A DNA stretch of 10,406 nucleotides from an uncultured Holophagales bacterium. Its GTDB lineage: Bacteria; Acidobacteriota; Thermoanaerobaculia; UBA5066. Below the pieces are notes generated by a model, which made no database searches, had not been told where the DNA came from, and saw nothing but the letters and a program-made list of their open reading frames with translations. The translations under genes were made by a program, and so were the position numbers. Of the stretch, positions 1-7,444 are shown piece after piece; position 1 is the first letter of the stretch, and every line of letters begins with the position of its first letter. The DNA lies in the NCBI GenBank assembly GCA_937927565.1, contig CALBDV010000490.1, positions 1 to 10,406 on the forward strand, in the 5' to 3' direction.

Positions 1-3000
1 TCTCGAAGACGCTGCTGTTCGAGCACCAGACCGTCGCCGCGCTCTCCGGGCACTTCCTCAAAGCCCACCCGGTCGCCGTACAGCGGGAGATCGGGAGCTC
101 GAGTGAAGCGCCCCGAGCGGCGGATGCGGGTCGGCCGGCGCCCGCGCCGCCGCAGCCGGTCCGAGCGAGCCGGAGCCGCCGATCCCGCCGCATTGCCACG
201 GGCGACCGGCAGAAGATCGCCATCGTCGGGCTCGCCGGCCGGTATCCCCAGGCCGCGAACCTCCTCGAGTTCTGGCGAAACCTGCAGGAAGGGCGCGATT
301 GCATCACCGAGGTGCCGCCAGAGCGATGGGACATCGGAGCGTCCTTCGATCCCGTACCTGGCCGGGCCGGAAAGAGCTATAGCAAGTGGGGCGGCTTCAT
401 CGACGACGTCGACAAGTTCGACCCGCTGTTCTTCAACATCTCGCCGAAGGAAGCCTCGTTGATCGACCCGCAGGAACGGCTCTTCCTCGAGACGGCGTGG
501 GAGACGATCGAGGACGCGGGGTACAGCAGGGAAAGCCTCTCGGGACGCCGGGTCGGCGTCTACGTCGGCGTCATGTGGGGGCAGTACCAGCTCTACGGGG
601 CGGAATCCGTCCTCCGAGGGAACGCCTCCCTGCCGACCTCGTCGCATGCCTCCGTCGCGAACCGGGTCTCGTACTTCTTCGACTTCCACGGTCCGAGCAT
701 CGCCGTGGACTCGATGTGCTCTTCCTCGCTGACGGCGATCCACCTGGCGTGCGAGGCGTTGCGAAGCGGGGAGATCGAGGCGGCGATCGCAGGCGGGGTC
801 AACGTCTCGATTCACCCGTACAAGTACCTGACCCTCAGCCAGGGGCGCTTTGCGGCGACGGACGGAAAGTGCCGGAGCTTCGGCGCGGGCGGCGACGGAT
901 ACGTGCCGGGAGAGGGGGTCGGTGCGGTCCTGCTGAAGCCGGTGGAGCACGCTCTCCGTGACGGCGACCAGATCTACGCCGTCGTCAAGTCGAGTGCGGT
1001 CAACCACGGCGGGAAGACCAACGGCTATTCGGTTCCGAACCCGAACGCGCAGGGCGACCTGATCGCCGAGGCCCTCGCCAAGGGGGGGGTCGATCCGCGA
1101 ACGCTGAGCTACGTCGAGACCCACGGAACGGGGACCTCGCTCGGCGACCCGATCGAGATTGCCGGGCTGGTTCAGGCGTTCGGCGGCGTCACCGAAGAGA
1201 GGCAGTTCTGTCCGATCGGATCGGTGAAGTCGAACATCGGACACCTCGAGTCGGCCGCGGGAATCGCCGCGGTCACGAAGTCGCTGCTGCAGATCCGGTA
1301 CGGGCAGCTGGTTCCTTCGATACACGCCGATCCGCTGAACCCGCACATCGACTTCGCCGATTCGCCGTTCTACGTGCAGCGGGAGCTCGTGGAGTGGAAG
1401 CGTGAGGGCGCGCAGCCGAGGCGGATCGGCGTGAGCTCGTTCGGCGCGGGCGGGTCGAACGCGCATCTGATCCTGGAGGAGTACGTCGGCGTGCAGGAGG
1501 CGAGGACGGCGGGCGCGGCGGGGCCGGACGTCGTCCTCCTTTCCGCGAAGACGCAGGAAGCCCTGTGCCGGTATGCGGAACGAGTGGCCCGGTTCGTGGA
1601 GACCTTCGCGGATCTCTCGCTGGCGGACCTGGCGCACACGTCTCAGGTGGGCCGGACGGCGATGGACGCGCGGCTCGCGATCGTCGCCTCGAGCGTCGAA
1701 GAGCTCAGGGTCCGTCTCGGGGAGTCGATCGTCCGGCTTTCCGGCAACGCCGCCCCCGAAGGAGAAGGGGTCTTCTACGGCAACCGAAGGGAGGTCCAGA
1801 AGAGCGCGGGCAGCCTGGTCAGGGGGGCCGCGGGCCGGGCGTTCATCGAAGCGCTGCTCGCAGGTCGGGAGCTGGAGCAGGTGGCCGCGCTCTGGGTGCT
1901 GGGCGCGGACGTCGACTGGTCCGTCATGCCCCGGCAGGTACGGCCGCGAAGGACCTCGCTCCCGACGTACCCGTTCGCGAAGGAGCGGTGCTGGATTCCG
2001 CAGGAGCTCCCCGCGCCGCGCCGGTTGCCCGCGAGCCCGCCGGAGCCGATGCCGGTGGTGGCACCTGAGCGGCCGGAGCGCGGGCGGCGGATCTGCTACG
2101 GCGTACGGTGGTCGAAGAAGGAGCTCCCGGCGCAGGACGATCTGCCGTCCGCGAGCGGTTCGATCCTGATCCTGAACGGATCGGAGGAGCTGTGCGCGGA
2201 GCTGCGCGAGCAGCTGCGGGGCGGTCCCGCTGGCGGCGCCGTCGTCCTGGTGAAGCCGGGGAAGGCGTTCGGTGACGCCGCCCCGAACACCTACGTGCTC
2301 GATCCCGCCAGCGACGAGCAGTTCCACCAGCTCGTGGCGGCTCTGGACAGCCGGGGCCAGCTGCCCGGCGTGATCCTTCACCAGGCGTCCGGGAGCTGCA
2401 ACCTCGAGGTGCGACAGGAGGTCGCCACGGAGCTGAGCCAGGGGCCGTACGCGCTCGCTCGTCTCTGGAAAGCGCTGTCGAGCGTCGCGCGCCGCCCGTC
2501 GCCGAGGATCGTGTCGGCCTTCTCCGGTGGCCCGGCCACGCCTCCCCTGGCGGCGGCGATGAGCGGCTTCTGCCGGACCGTCGCGCTGGAGGATCCGACG
2601 TGCTTCTCGAAAGTCGTCGACCTGGACGGCGGGAGACCGCTCGCCGAGGTGGCAGGCCTCCTCCTCGGCGAGCTCCGCGATCGGGAGTGGTCCGCGGAGG
2701 AAGTCCGCTACCGCGGCGAGGGTCGGTTCGTCCGTGAACTGCTGATCCGGAAGGAGACGCGCGGGCCGTCCACGCTCCCGCTGAGACAGCAGGGCGTGTA
2801 TCTGATCACGGGAGGCCTGGGTGGGCTGGGGACGATCTTCGCGGAATACCTCGCGAGGAACTACCGGGCGAAAGTCGTCCTCGTCGGTCGCTCGGCGCCG
2901 GACGCGACGCGGGAGACGCACCTCGCTCGGCTGGAAGGCCTCGGTGCCGAGGTCCTGGCCCTTCAGGCCGATGTGACCCGTCTCGAGGACATGGAGGAGG

Positions 3001-6000
3001 TGGTCCGTGAGGCGAAGCGGCGCTTCTCGGAGATCCACGGCGTCATTCACGCCGCCGGCGTGATTCGCGACGCCTTCATCGTCCGGAAGACCGCCACGCA
3101 GATGGACGAGGTCCTCGCGCCGAAGGTCTTCGGCACGATCAACATCGATCTGGCGACGAAGGGGGAGTCGCTCGACTTCCTCGCGCTCTTCTCGTCCGTC
3201 GCCGGCGTCATGGGGAACGTCGGCCAGTGCGACTACGCGTACGGAAGCCGGTTCCTCGACTTCTTCGCGGAGAGCCGCGAAGCGCTGAGGCGGGCGCAGA
3301 TGCGGTCCGGCCGGACGCTCTCGATCAGCTGGCCTCTCTGGGAAGAGGGCGGCATGCGAATCGCCGAGGCCGAGCGCACCGCCCTGGAGCGAGAGACGGG
3401 GATCTCTCCGATGCCGACGGACGAAGGGCTTCGCGCCTGGGAAGAGGCCCTCGGATCCGATTCCGTGCAGACGGTCGTCCTCTACGGCGCCGAGGCGCGC
3501 ATCACGGCTCTCGCGGGACGGCAGCGGACGAGGGAGGATCGGCGGGTCCCCGCGCCGCGACGGGAGCCGGACGCCCCGGCCCTCGTGGCCAGGACGGAGG
3601 CGTACCTCAAGGAGCTGATCGGCGAGGAGATCAAGCTCGACGCCGGTCGGATCGCATCGTCTGACCCGTTGGAATCGCTCGGCATCGACTCGGTAATGAT
3701 CAACGGGATCAATGCCGCGCTGGAGCGCGATCTGGGCGCGCTTCCGAAGACCCTGCTCTACCAGCACGAGACGGTCGAGGCGCTGGCGGCGTATCTCGTC
3801 CGGGAGGCGGGAGAGGCGCTGCAGCGGCTGTTTGACCCTCTCCGTCCGGCTGGCGGCGCGACGGCGCCCGTAGACGAACGGGCCACCCGCATCGAGGAGA
3901 CGCCGGGGGATGGCGCGTCGGCCAGAGAGCGGGAGCCGGTCGAGGGGATTGCGATCATCGGCGTGCACGGGCGCTACCCGCATTCCCCGACCCCGTACGC
4001 CTACTGGGAGAACCTGAGAGACGGGAGAGAGCTGATCGATGTCGTGCCGCGGAATCGCTGGGACTACGAGGAGTTCTACGATCCGGATCCGAACGCTGCA
4101 GCGGAAGGAATGATCTACTGCAAATGGGGCGGGCTCCTGGACGGCTACGACGAGTTCGATCCTCAGTTCTTCAGGATACCGATTGCGGAAGCCCGGATGA
4201 TGGATCCGCAGGAGCGGCTGTTCCTGCAGTCCGTCTGGACCGCCATCGAGGACGCCGGATACACGAGGAGCCGTCTCCGCGAGCGGTTCCCGAAGAACGG
4301 GAGCGCGGACGTGGGGGTCTTCGTCGGCGTCACGACGAACTCCTATCACCTGTGGGCGCCGGAAGAGCGAATGCGCGGGAGCTTCGTGGCTCCCGTCGCG
4401 ATGCCGTGGTCGATTGCGAACCGGGTCTCGTACTTCTTCGACTTCAACGGCCCCAGCCTGCCGATCGACACGGCCTGCTCGTCGTCGCTGGTGGCGATCC
4501 ACCTCGCCTGCGAGAGCCTGCGGAACCGCGAGTGCCAGGTCGCGATCGCCGGCGGCGTGAACCTGTACCTGCATCCGGCGAAGTACCAGTCGCTGTGCCT
4601 GCGGCGCATGGTCTCTCTGGACGGGAAATGCCGCAGCTACGGAGCCGGCGGCGAGGGCTTCGTACCCGGGGAGGGCGTCGGGACGGTGGTCCTCAAGCCC
4701 CTGAGCCAGGCGATCGAGGATCGGGACCGGATCTACGGCGTGATCCGCTCGAGCGCCTGCGACCACAGCGGCCGCTCGAACGGCTACTCGGCCCCGAATC
4801 CGAACGCGCAGGCGAACCTGATCCGTGAGGCGCTCCGGAAGGCGGCCATCGACCCCGAGACGATCAGCTACGTCGAGGGCCACGGAACGGGGACGGCGCT
4901 GGGCGACGGCATCGAGGTCGCCGCGCTCACGCAGGCCTTCCGGAGCGGAACGTCGAAAAGGCAGTACTGCCCGATTGGGTCCGTCAAGGCGAACATCGGG
5001 CATTCCGAGTCGGCGGCGGGGATCGCGGGACTGACGAAGGTCCTTCTCCAGATCGAGCATGGACAGCTCGTCCCCACGCTTCATTCCGAAGAGCCGAACC
5101 CCAACATCGACTTCCAGGATTCCCCGTTCTTTCTGCAGCACGGGCTCTCCCCATGGCCGGCGACGCCCGATCACCCGCGGCGCGCGCTCGTCAATTCCTT
5201 CGGCGCCGGAGGGGTGAACGCGTGCGTCGTCGTGGAGGAATACGAAGAGGACCGCGCTTCGACCGATCGGGAGGAGGGCTCTGGGTACCTCTTCCTGCTG
5301 TCGGCGAGGGACGAGAGTCGGCTTCGCGAATATGCCGAGGATCTGCTGACGCACCTCGCCGGCGAGGAGCGCCCCGACCTCGCCGGCCTCTGCTACACGC
5401 TCCAAGTGGCCAGAGAGGCGATGGACGAGAGAGTGGCGATCGTCGCCAGCGGCCTCGACGATCTCGTCAGCCGGCTCGGCCAGTGGCTGAGGCGGGGGTC
5501 CGCGCCCGGCGCCTACCGCGGCAGCCTGGGACCACGGCGCGAATCGAGACGGGCGCTGAGGCTCGTCAAGACCGGCGTGGGGGAGCAGAGCCTGGACGAG
5601 CTCGCGTCGAAGTGGGTCGCGGGCGAACCGGTGGAGTGGGAGAGCCTCTATTCCGGCGCGAAGCCGCGGCGCGTGGCCGCTCCGACGTACCCGTTCTCCC
5701 GGGAGAGGTTCTGGGTATCGGACGTCCCGAACTCGGAGAGGACGGCGGCCTCCGCCGCCCGCCTGCATCCTCTGGTCTCCCGCAACTGCTCCACGCTCGA
5801 CGAGGTCCGGTTCAGCTCGTCGCTGCCGGATACCGCGTTCTATGCGGTCGACCATCAGGTGCGCGAGGAGAGGATGTTCCCGGGAGCCGGTTTCCTGGAG
5901 ATGGCGTACGTCGCCGCGAGCCTGGCGAGCGAGGAGAGAGTCCGGAGCATCAGGGACGTCGTCTGGATCCGGCCTCTGAGCTTCCAAACCGGCGCGCAGT

Positions 6001-6695
6001 CGCTCCGCACGGTGTTGCGGCGTGCGGGAGCCGAGGTCGAGTTCGCGATCGTCTCCTTCGACGAAGAGAACGAGGCGGTCGTGCATTCGGAAGGAAGGCT
6101 GGCGTTCGGCAGCCGGCCGGCTGAGCGGACAGACGGCGGCGAGCGCATCGCCCTCGAGGCGCTGAAGGTCGAGAGCTCGGTCGCCGAAGACGGTGCGGCC
6201 TGGTACGGTCGCTGCGATGCGCTTGGGCTGCACTATGGGCCGTCGTTCCGGACGATTCAGAAGATCTGGATCCATGACCGGTTCGTCCTCGCCAGGCTCG
6301 CAATTCCAGATCGGCTCAGGGGAGAGTTCAGCGACTTCCTCCTGCACCCGAGCCTGATCGACGGAGCGCTGCAGACGGTCGGGGGGCTGATGGATCGCGG
6401 GGACGCCACGGTACCGCTCTTGCCGTTCGCACTCGACGAGATCGAGATCCTCAAGCCGTGCCCGCAGGAGTGCTATGCGTACGGGGAGCGCGCCGACGAG
6501 CGCGCGCAGCAACGCGGCGGCGTCATGAAGTTCCACGTCAGCATCGTCGGCGGAAGCGGGGAGGTGCTGATCCGGCTGAAGAACCTCTGCGTCAGGCCGC
6601 TCGCCGAGCCCGTTGCCGGGAGCGATCGCGGGCTGGGAATGCGGAAGCCTGCGGGAGGCCGGCTGCTCAGCCTCTCTGGAGGACCGCTCGAATGA
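1..6695 (+). CDS. trans-AT modular polyketide synthase, 3' part (ACP tail; KS-KR-ACP; KS-DH)
   Basis: This is the C-terminal 2230 residues of a cytoplasmic assembly-line PKS that extends and reduces an ACP-bound polyketide. The frame is open from base 3 to the TGA at 6693-6695 and continues beyond the left edge. The first ATG in frame (312) lies inside a KS domain and is not a real start. The order seen is ACP tail, KS1, flanking linker, KR, ACP, KS2, linker, DH. No AT domain or GHSxG serine motif occurs. Each KS is followed by a flanking region ending in PTYPF, as is usual in trans-AT PKSs, so malonyl units must come from a separate AT. The protein stops just after the DH, without ACP or thioesterase, so the chain must pass to another polypeptide. 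The stop overlaps the next start. The family is very sure; the product is unknown. Confidence 0.96.
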   Translation, partial: SKTLLFEHQTVAALSGHFLKAHPVAVQREIGSSSEAPRAADAGRPAPAPPQPVRASRSRRSRRIATGDRQKIAIVGLAGRYPQAANLLEFWRNLQEGRDCITEVPPERWDIGASFDPVPGRAGKSYSKWGGFIDDVDKFDPLFFNISPKEASLIDPQERLFLETAWETIEDAGYSRESLSGRRVGVYVGVMWGQYQLYGAESVLRGNASLPTSSHASVANRVSYFFDFHGPSIAVDSMCSSSLTAIHLACEALRSGEIEAAIAGGVNVSIHPYKYLTLSQGRFAATDGKCRSFGAGGDGYVPGEGVGAVLLKPVEHALRDGDQIYAVVKSSAVNHGGKTNGYSVPNPNAQGDLIAEALAKGGVDPRTLSYVETHGTGTSLGDPIEIAGLVQAFGGVTEERQFCPIGSVKSNIGHLESAAGIAAVTKSLLQIRYGQLVPSIHADPLNPHIDFADSPFYVQRELVEWKREGAQPRRIGVSSFGAGGSNAHLILEEYVGVQEARTAGAAGPDVVLLSAKTQEALCRYAERVARFVETFADLSLADLAHTSQVGRTAMDARLAIVASSVEELRVRLGESIVRLSGNAAPEGEGVFYGNRREVQKSAGSLVRGAAGRAFIEALLAGRELEQVAALWVLGADVDWSVMPRQVRPRRTSLPTYPFAKERCWIPQELPAPRRLPASPPEPMPVVAPERPERGRRICYGVRWSKKELPAQDDLPSASGSILILNGSEELCAELREQLRGGPAGGAVVLVKPGKAFGDAAPNTYVLDPASDEQFHQLVAALDSRGQLPGVILHQASGSCNLEVRQEVATELSQGPYALARLWKALSSVARRPSPRIVSAFSGGPATPPLAAAMSGFCRTVALEDPTCFSKVVDLDGGRPLAEVAGLLLGELRDREWSAEEVRYRGEGRFVRELLIRKETRGPSTLPLRQQGVYLITGGLGGLGTIFAEYLARNYRAKVVLVGRSAPDATRETHLARLEGLGAEVLALQADVTRLEDMEEVVREAKRRFSEIHGVIHAAGVIRDAFIVRKTATQMDEVLAPKVFGTINIDLATKGESLDFLALFSSVAGVMGNVGQCDYAYGSRFLDFFAESREALRRAQMRSGRTLSISWPLWEEGGMRIAEAERTALERETGISPMPTDEGLRAWEEALGSDSVQTVVLYGAEARITALAGRQRTREDRRVPAPRREPDAPALVARTEAYLKELIGEEIKLDAGRIASSDPLESLGIDSVMINGINAALERDLGALPKTLLYQHETVEALAAYLVREAGEALQRLFDPLRPAGGATAPVDERATRIEETPGDGASAREREPVEGIAIIGVHGRYPHSPTPYAYWENLRDGRELIDVVPRNRWDYEEFYDPDPNAAAEGMIYCKWGGLLDGYDEFDPQFFRIPIAEARMMDPQERLFLQSVWTAIEDAGYTRSRLRERFPKNGSADVGVFVGVTTNSYHLWAPEERMRGSFVAPVAMPWSIANRVSYFFDFNGPSLPIDTACSSSLVAIHLACESLRNRECQVAIAGGVNLYLHPAKYQSLCLRRMVSLDGKCRSYGAGGEGFVPGEGVGTVVLKPLSQAIEDRDRIYGVIRSSACDHSGRSNGYSAPNPNAQANLIREALRKAAIDPETISYVEGHGTGTALGDGIEVAALTQAFRSGTSKRQYCPIGSVKANIGHSESAAGIAGLTKVLLQIEHGQLVPTLHSEEPNPNIDFQDSPFFLQHGLSPWPATPDHPRRALVNSFGAGGVNACVVVEEYEEDRASTDREEGSGYLFLLSARDESRLREYAEDLLTHLAGEERPDLAGLCYTLQVAREAMDERVAIVASGLDDLVSRLGQWLRRGSAPGAYRGSLGPRRESRRALRLVKTGVGEQSLDELASKWVAGEPVEWESLYSGAKPRRVAAPTYPFSRERFWVSDVPNSERTAASAARLHPLVSRNCSTLDEVRFSSSLPDTAFYAVDHQVREERMFPGAGFLEMAYVAASLASEERVRSIRDVVWIRPLSFQTGAQSLRTVLRRAGAEVEFAIVSFDEENEAVVHSEGRLAFGSRPAERTDGGERIALEALKVESSVAEDGAAWYGRCDALGLHYGPSFRTIQKIWIHDRFVLARLAIPDRLRGEFSDFLLHPSLIDGALQTVGGLMDRGDATVPLLPFALDEIEILKPCPQECYAYGERADERAQQRGGVMKFHVSIVGGSGEVLIRLKNLCVRPLAEPVAGSDRGLGMRKPAGGRLLSLSGGPLE
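3..62 (+). other. C-terminal tail of an ACP domain (partial)
   Basis: The first 20 or so residues (KTLLFEHQTVAALSGHF) match the last helix of a trans-AT ACP. The complete ACP further on has the very similar KTLLYQHETVEALAAYL at the same place, which supports the call. The phosphopantetheine serine lies outside the window. An Ala/Pro/Arg-rich linker of about 50 residues follows, up to KS1. Confidence 0.8.
213..1484 (+). other. Ketosynthase domain KS1, catalytically complete
   Basis: This domain condenses the upstream chain with an ACP-bound extender. It begins at KIAIVGLAGRYP and ends at SNAHLILEEY. The active-site Cys is in DSMCSSSL (codon 717-719), the first His in HGTGT (1122-1124) and the second His in NIGH (1242-1244), so all three catalytic residues are present. 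The Cys motif is DSMC rather than the commoner DTAC; the same variant is familiar from other trans-AT KSs. The flanking subdomain runs to LPTYPF (1959-1976), and no AT is inserted. Confidence 0.95.
2094..3510 (+). other. Ketoreductase domain KR, probably B-type
   Basis: This NADPH-dependent domain reduces the beta-keto group to a hydroxyl. A degenerate structural half comes first (about 2094-2780). The catalytic Rossmann half starts at the TGGLGGLG nucleotide-binding motif (2808-2831). Active-site residues are Lys (3123-3125, in APKVFG), Ser (3195-3197, FSSVAG) and Tyr (3234-3236, 13 residues after the Ser). The position four residues after Tyr, usually Asn, is Ser (3246-3248). The stereochemical marker is GVIRD, with Asp at 3069-3071 where B-type KRs have the last Asp of LDD. 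The A-type Trp, expected eight residues before the Tyr, is Met. This predicts a D-configured beta-hydroxyl. The domain edges are approximate. Confidence 0.9.
3582..3815 (+). other. Acyl carrier protein domain (complete)
   Basis: This is a four-helix carrier domain with the phosphopantetheine site LGIDSV; the Ser codon is 3690-3692. It ends with the LPKTLLYQHETVEAL helix typical of trans-AT ACPs. It carries the product of the KS1-KR module. In ACPs that recruit beta-branching enzymes a Trp lies about six residues after the Ser. Here the following residues are VMINGIN, with no Trp, so this ACP is probably not the branching site. Only one ACP is present, not a tandem pair. Confidence 0.92.
3945..5243 (+). 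other. Ketosynthase domain KS2, catalytic triad intact
   Basis: This domain begins near GIAIIGVHGRYP and ends near VVVEEY. Catalytic residues are Cys in DTACSSSL (4476-4478), His in GHGTGT (4881-4883) and His in NIGHSE (5001-5003), so it is not a condensation-dead KS0 by the usual His test. Near its end the conserved NAH tripeptide reads NAC (Cys at 5223-5225). LGDGIEV replaces the usual LGDPIEV. Bases 4416-4445 are identical to 657-686 in KS1 (30 bases), reflecting KS paralogy. A flanking linker runs to PTYPF (about 5680-5700) and the DH follows directly. Confidence 0.95.
5763..6605 (+). other. Dehydratase domain DH, C-terminal in the polypeptide
   Basis: This double-hotdog domain removes water from a beta-hydroxyacyl-ACP. 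It starts at LHPLV. The catalytic His is in DHQV (5853-5855). The motif HxxxGxxxxP is present except that Gly is Glu (5865-5867); Pro is kept. The YGPSF motif is at about 6234-6248. The second catalytic pair, Asp (6360-6362) and Gln (6372-6374) in HPSLIDGALQ, is intact, which argues against a double-bond-shifting or pyran-synthase variant lacking that Asp. Only about 25 low-complexity residues follow before the stop, with no recognisable docking domain. Confidence 0.9.
6678..6683 (+). promoter_or_regulatory. Ribosome binding site deciding the hydrolase start
   Basis: GGAGGA lies eight bases before the ATG at 6692, inside the end of the PKS gene. It selects this ATG although the hydrolase frame is open further upstream, and it fits translational coupling through the ATGA overlap with the PKS stop. 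Confidence 0.75.
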
Positions 6696-7399
6696 GCGAG
6701 CCGGCTGCGGCCGCCGCGTGCTCGGAGCCCGTTCCGGCCGTCACCGTCCTGGATGTGCGCCGGCACGCGATGAAGAACTACAGCTACCTGGTCGTCGATC
6801 CCCTGAGCCGGCGCGCGGTGATCGTCGACCCGGCCTGGCAGATCGAGAAGGTCGAGGCGGCCCTCGTGAGCGCGGAGGCGACACTGGACGGAATCCTCGT
6901 GACGCATTCGCATCACGACCACGTTCACCTCAGCCGGCCGCTGTCGGAGAAGCACGGCTGTCCGATCTGGATGTCGGATGTGGAGATCGATACGTCCGGC
7001 TTCCGCGCTCCGCGGCTGCGCGGAATCGGTGCCGGCGCGTGGCAGGTCGGGCGGATGCGGATCGAGGCGATCCTCACGCCGGGCCACACGCCGGGAAGTG
7101 CCTGCTACGCGATCGGCGCGAACCTCTTCACCGGGGACGTCCTGTTTGCCGAGGGGTGCGGCATCTGCCCGGATACCGCGGCCGCGTACGAGATGTTCGC
7201 GAGCCTCGCGCGTCTGCGTGCGTGCGTCGCCCCCCGAACGCGGATCTTCCCGGGTCATTCTTACGGGCAGCAGCCCGGCCGGCCGATGGCCCAGCTGCTG
7301 CGAGAGAACATCTACCTGCAGTTCTCGGACAAGGAGTCGTTCGCGTCGTTTCGAATGAGGGGCGGACAGAATCTCGCGAAGCTGTTCGTCTTCTCCTGA
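6692..7399 (+). CDS. pksB: PksB/BaeB-like metallo-beta-lactamase-fold hydrolase
   Basis: This is a 235-residue, probably zinc-dependent cytoplasmic hydrolase of the glyoxalase II-like branch found in trans-AT PKS clusters. The metal ligands are visible: HSHHDH (residues 72-77), GHTPG (His132), FTGD (Asp149) and FPGHSYG (His189). There is no signal peptide. From memory, MKNYSY near the N-terminus, EGCGIC and a C-terminal FRMR segment are shared with Bacillus PksB/BaeB, and the length is close. In this family thioester hydrolysis is the expected chemistry, probably removing or editing acyl groups on carrier proteins; the exact role is not settled. The ATG overlaps the PKS stop (ATGA), so the two are surely co-expressed. 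The frame is open back to 6458, but the family N-terminus and the ribosome binding site support 6692. The symbol is by resemblance. Confidence 0.9.
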   Translation: MSEPAAAAACSEPVPAVTVLDVRRHAMKNYSYLVVDPLSRRAVIVDPAWQIEKVEAALVSAEATLDGILVTHSHHDHVHLSRPLSEKHGCPIWMSDVEIDTSGFRAPRLRGIGAGAWQVGRMRIEAILTPGHTPGSACYAIGANLFTGDVLFAEGCGICPDTAAAYEMFASLARLRACVAPRTRIFPGHSYGQQPGRPMAQLLRENIYLQFSDKESFASFRMRGGQNLAKLFVFS

Positions 7400-7431
7400 C
7401 GGCGTGGGAACGACCCGGGGGACGCGATTCT

Positions 7432-7438
7432 GAAGGAG
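7432..7438 (+). promoter_or_regulatory. Ribosome binding site of the HMG-CoA synthase gene
   Basis: GAAGGAG is six bases before the ATG at 7445, within the 45-base gap after the hydrolase stop. This is an ordinary strong site. The short gap, with no hairpin I can see, suggests the gene shares the PKS-hydrolase transcript. Confidence 0.75.
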
Positions 7439-7444
7439 ACCGGT

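Noticed and set aside
312..314. ATG at 312 as the start of the PKS gene
   Set aside because: The same frame is open to the left edge and encodes the ACP tail and the first part of KS1, so this Met is internal.
1485..2093. Possible degenerate AT domain between KS1 and KR
   Set aside because: There is no GHSxG or other AT motif; the region matches the KS-flanking subdomain of trans-AT PKSs and ends in LPTYPF.
5853..6374. Reading the last domain as a pyran synthase or double-bond-shifting domain
   Set aside because: Those variants typically lack the second-motif Asp (or also the Pro); both are present here, so an ordinary DH with one odd residue is simpler.
6458..6691. N-terminal extension of the hydrolase frame upstream of 6692
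   Set aside because: It overlaps the DH coding region, is Arg/Ala-rich without family resemblance, and 6692 has the ribosome binding site.
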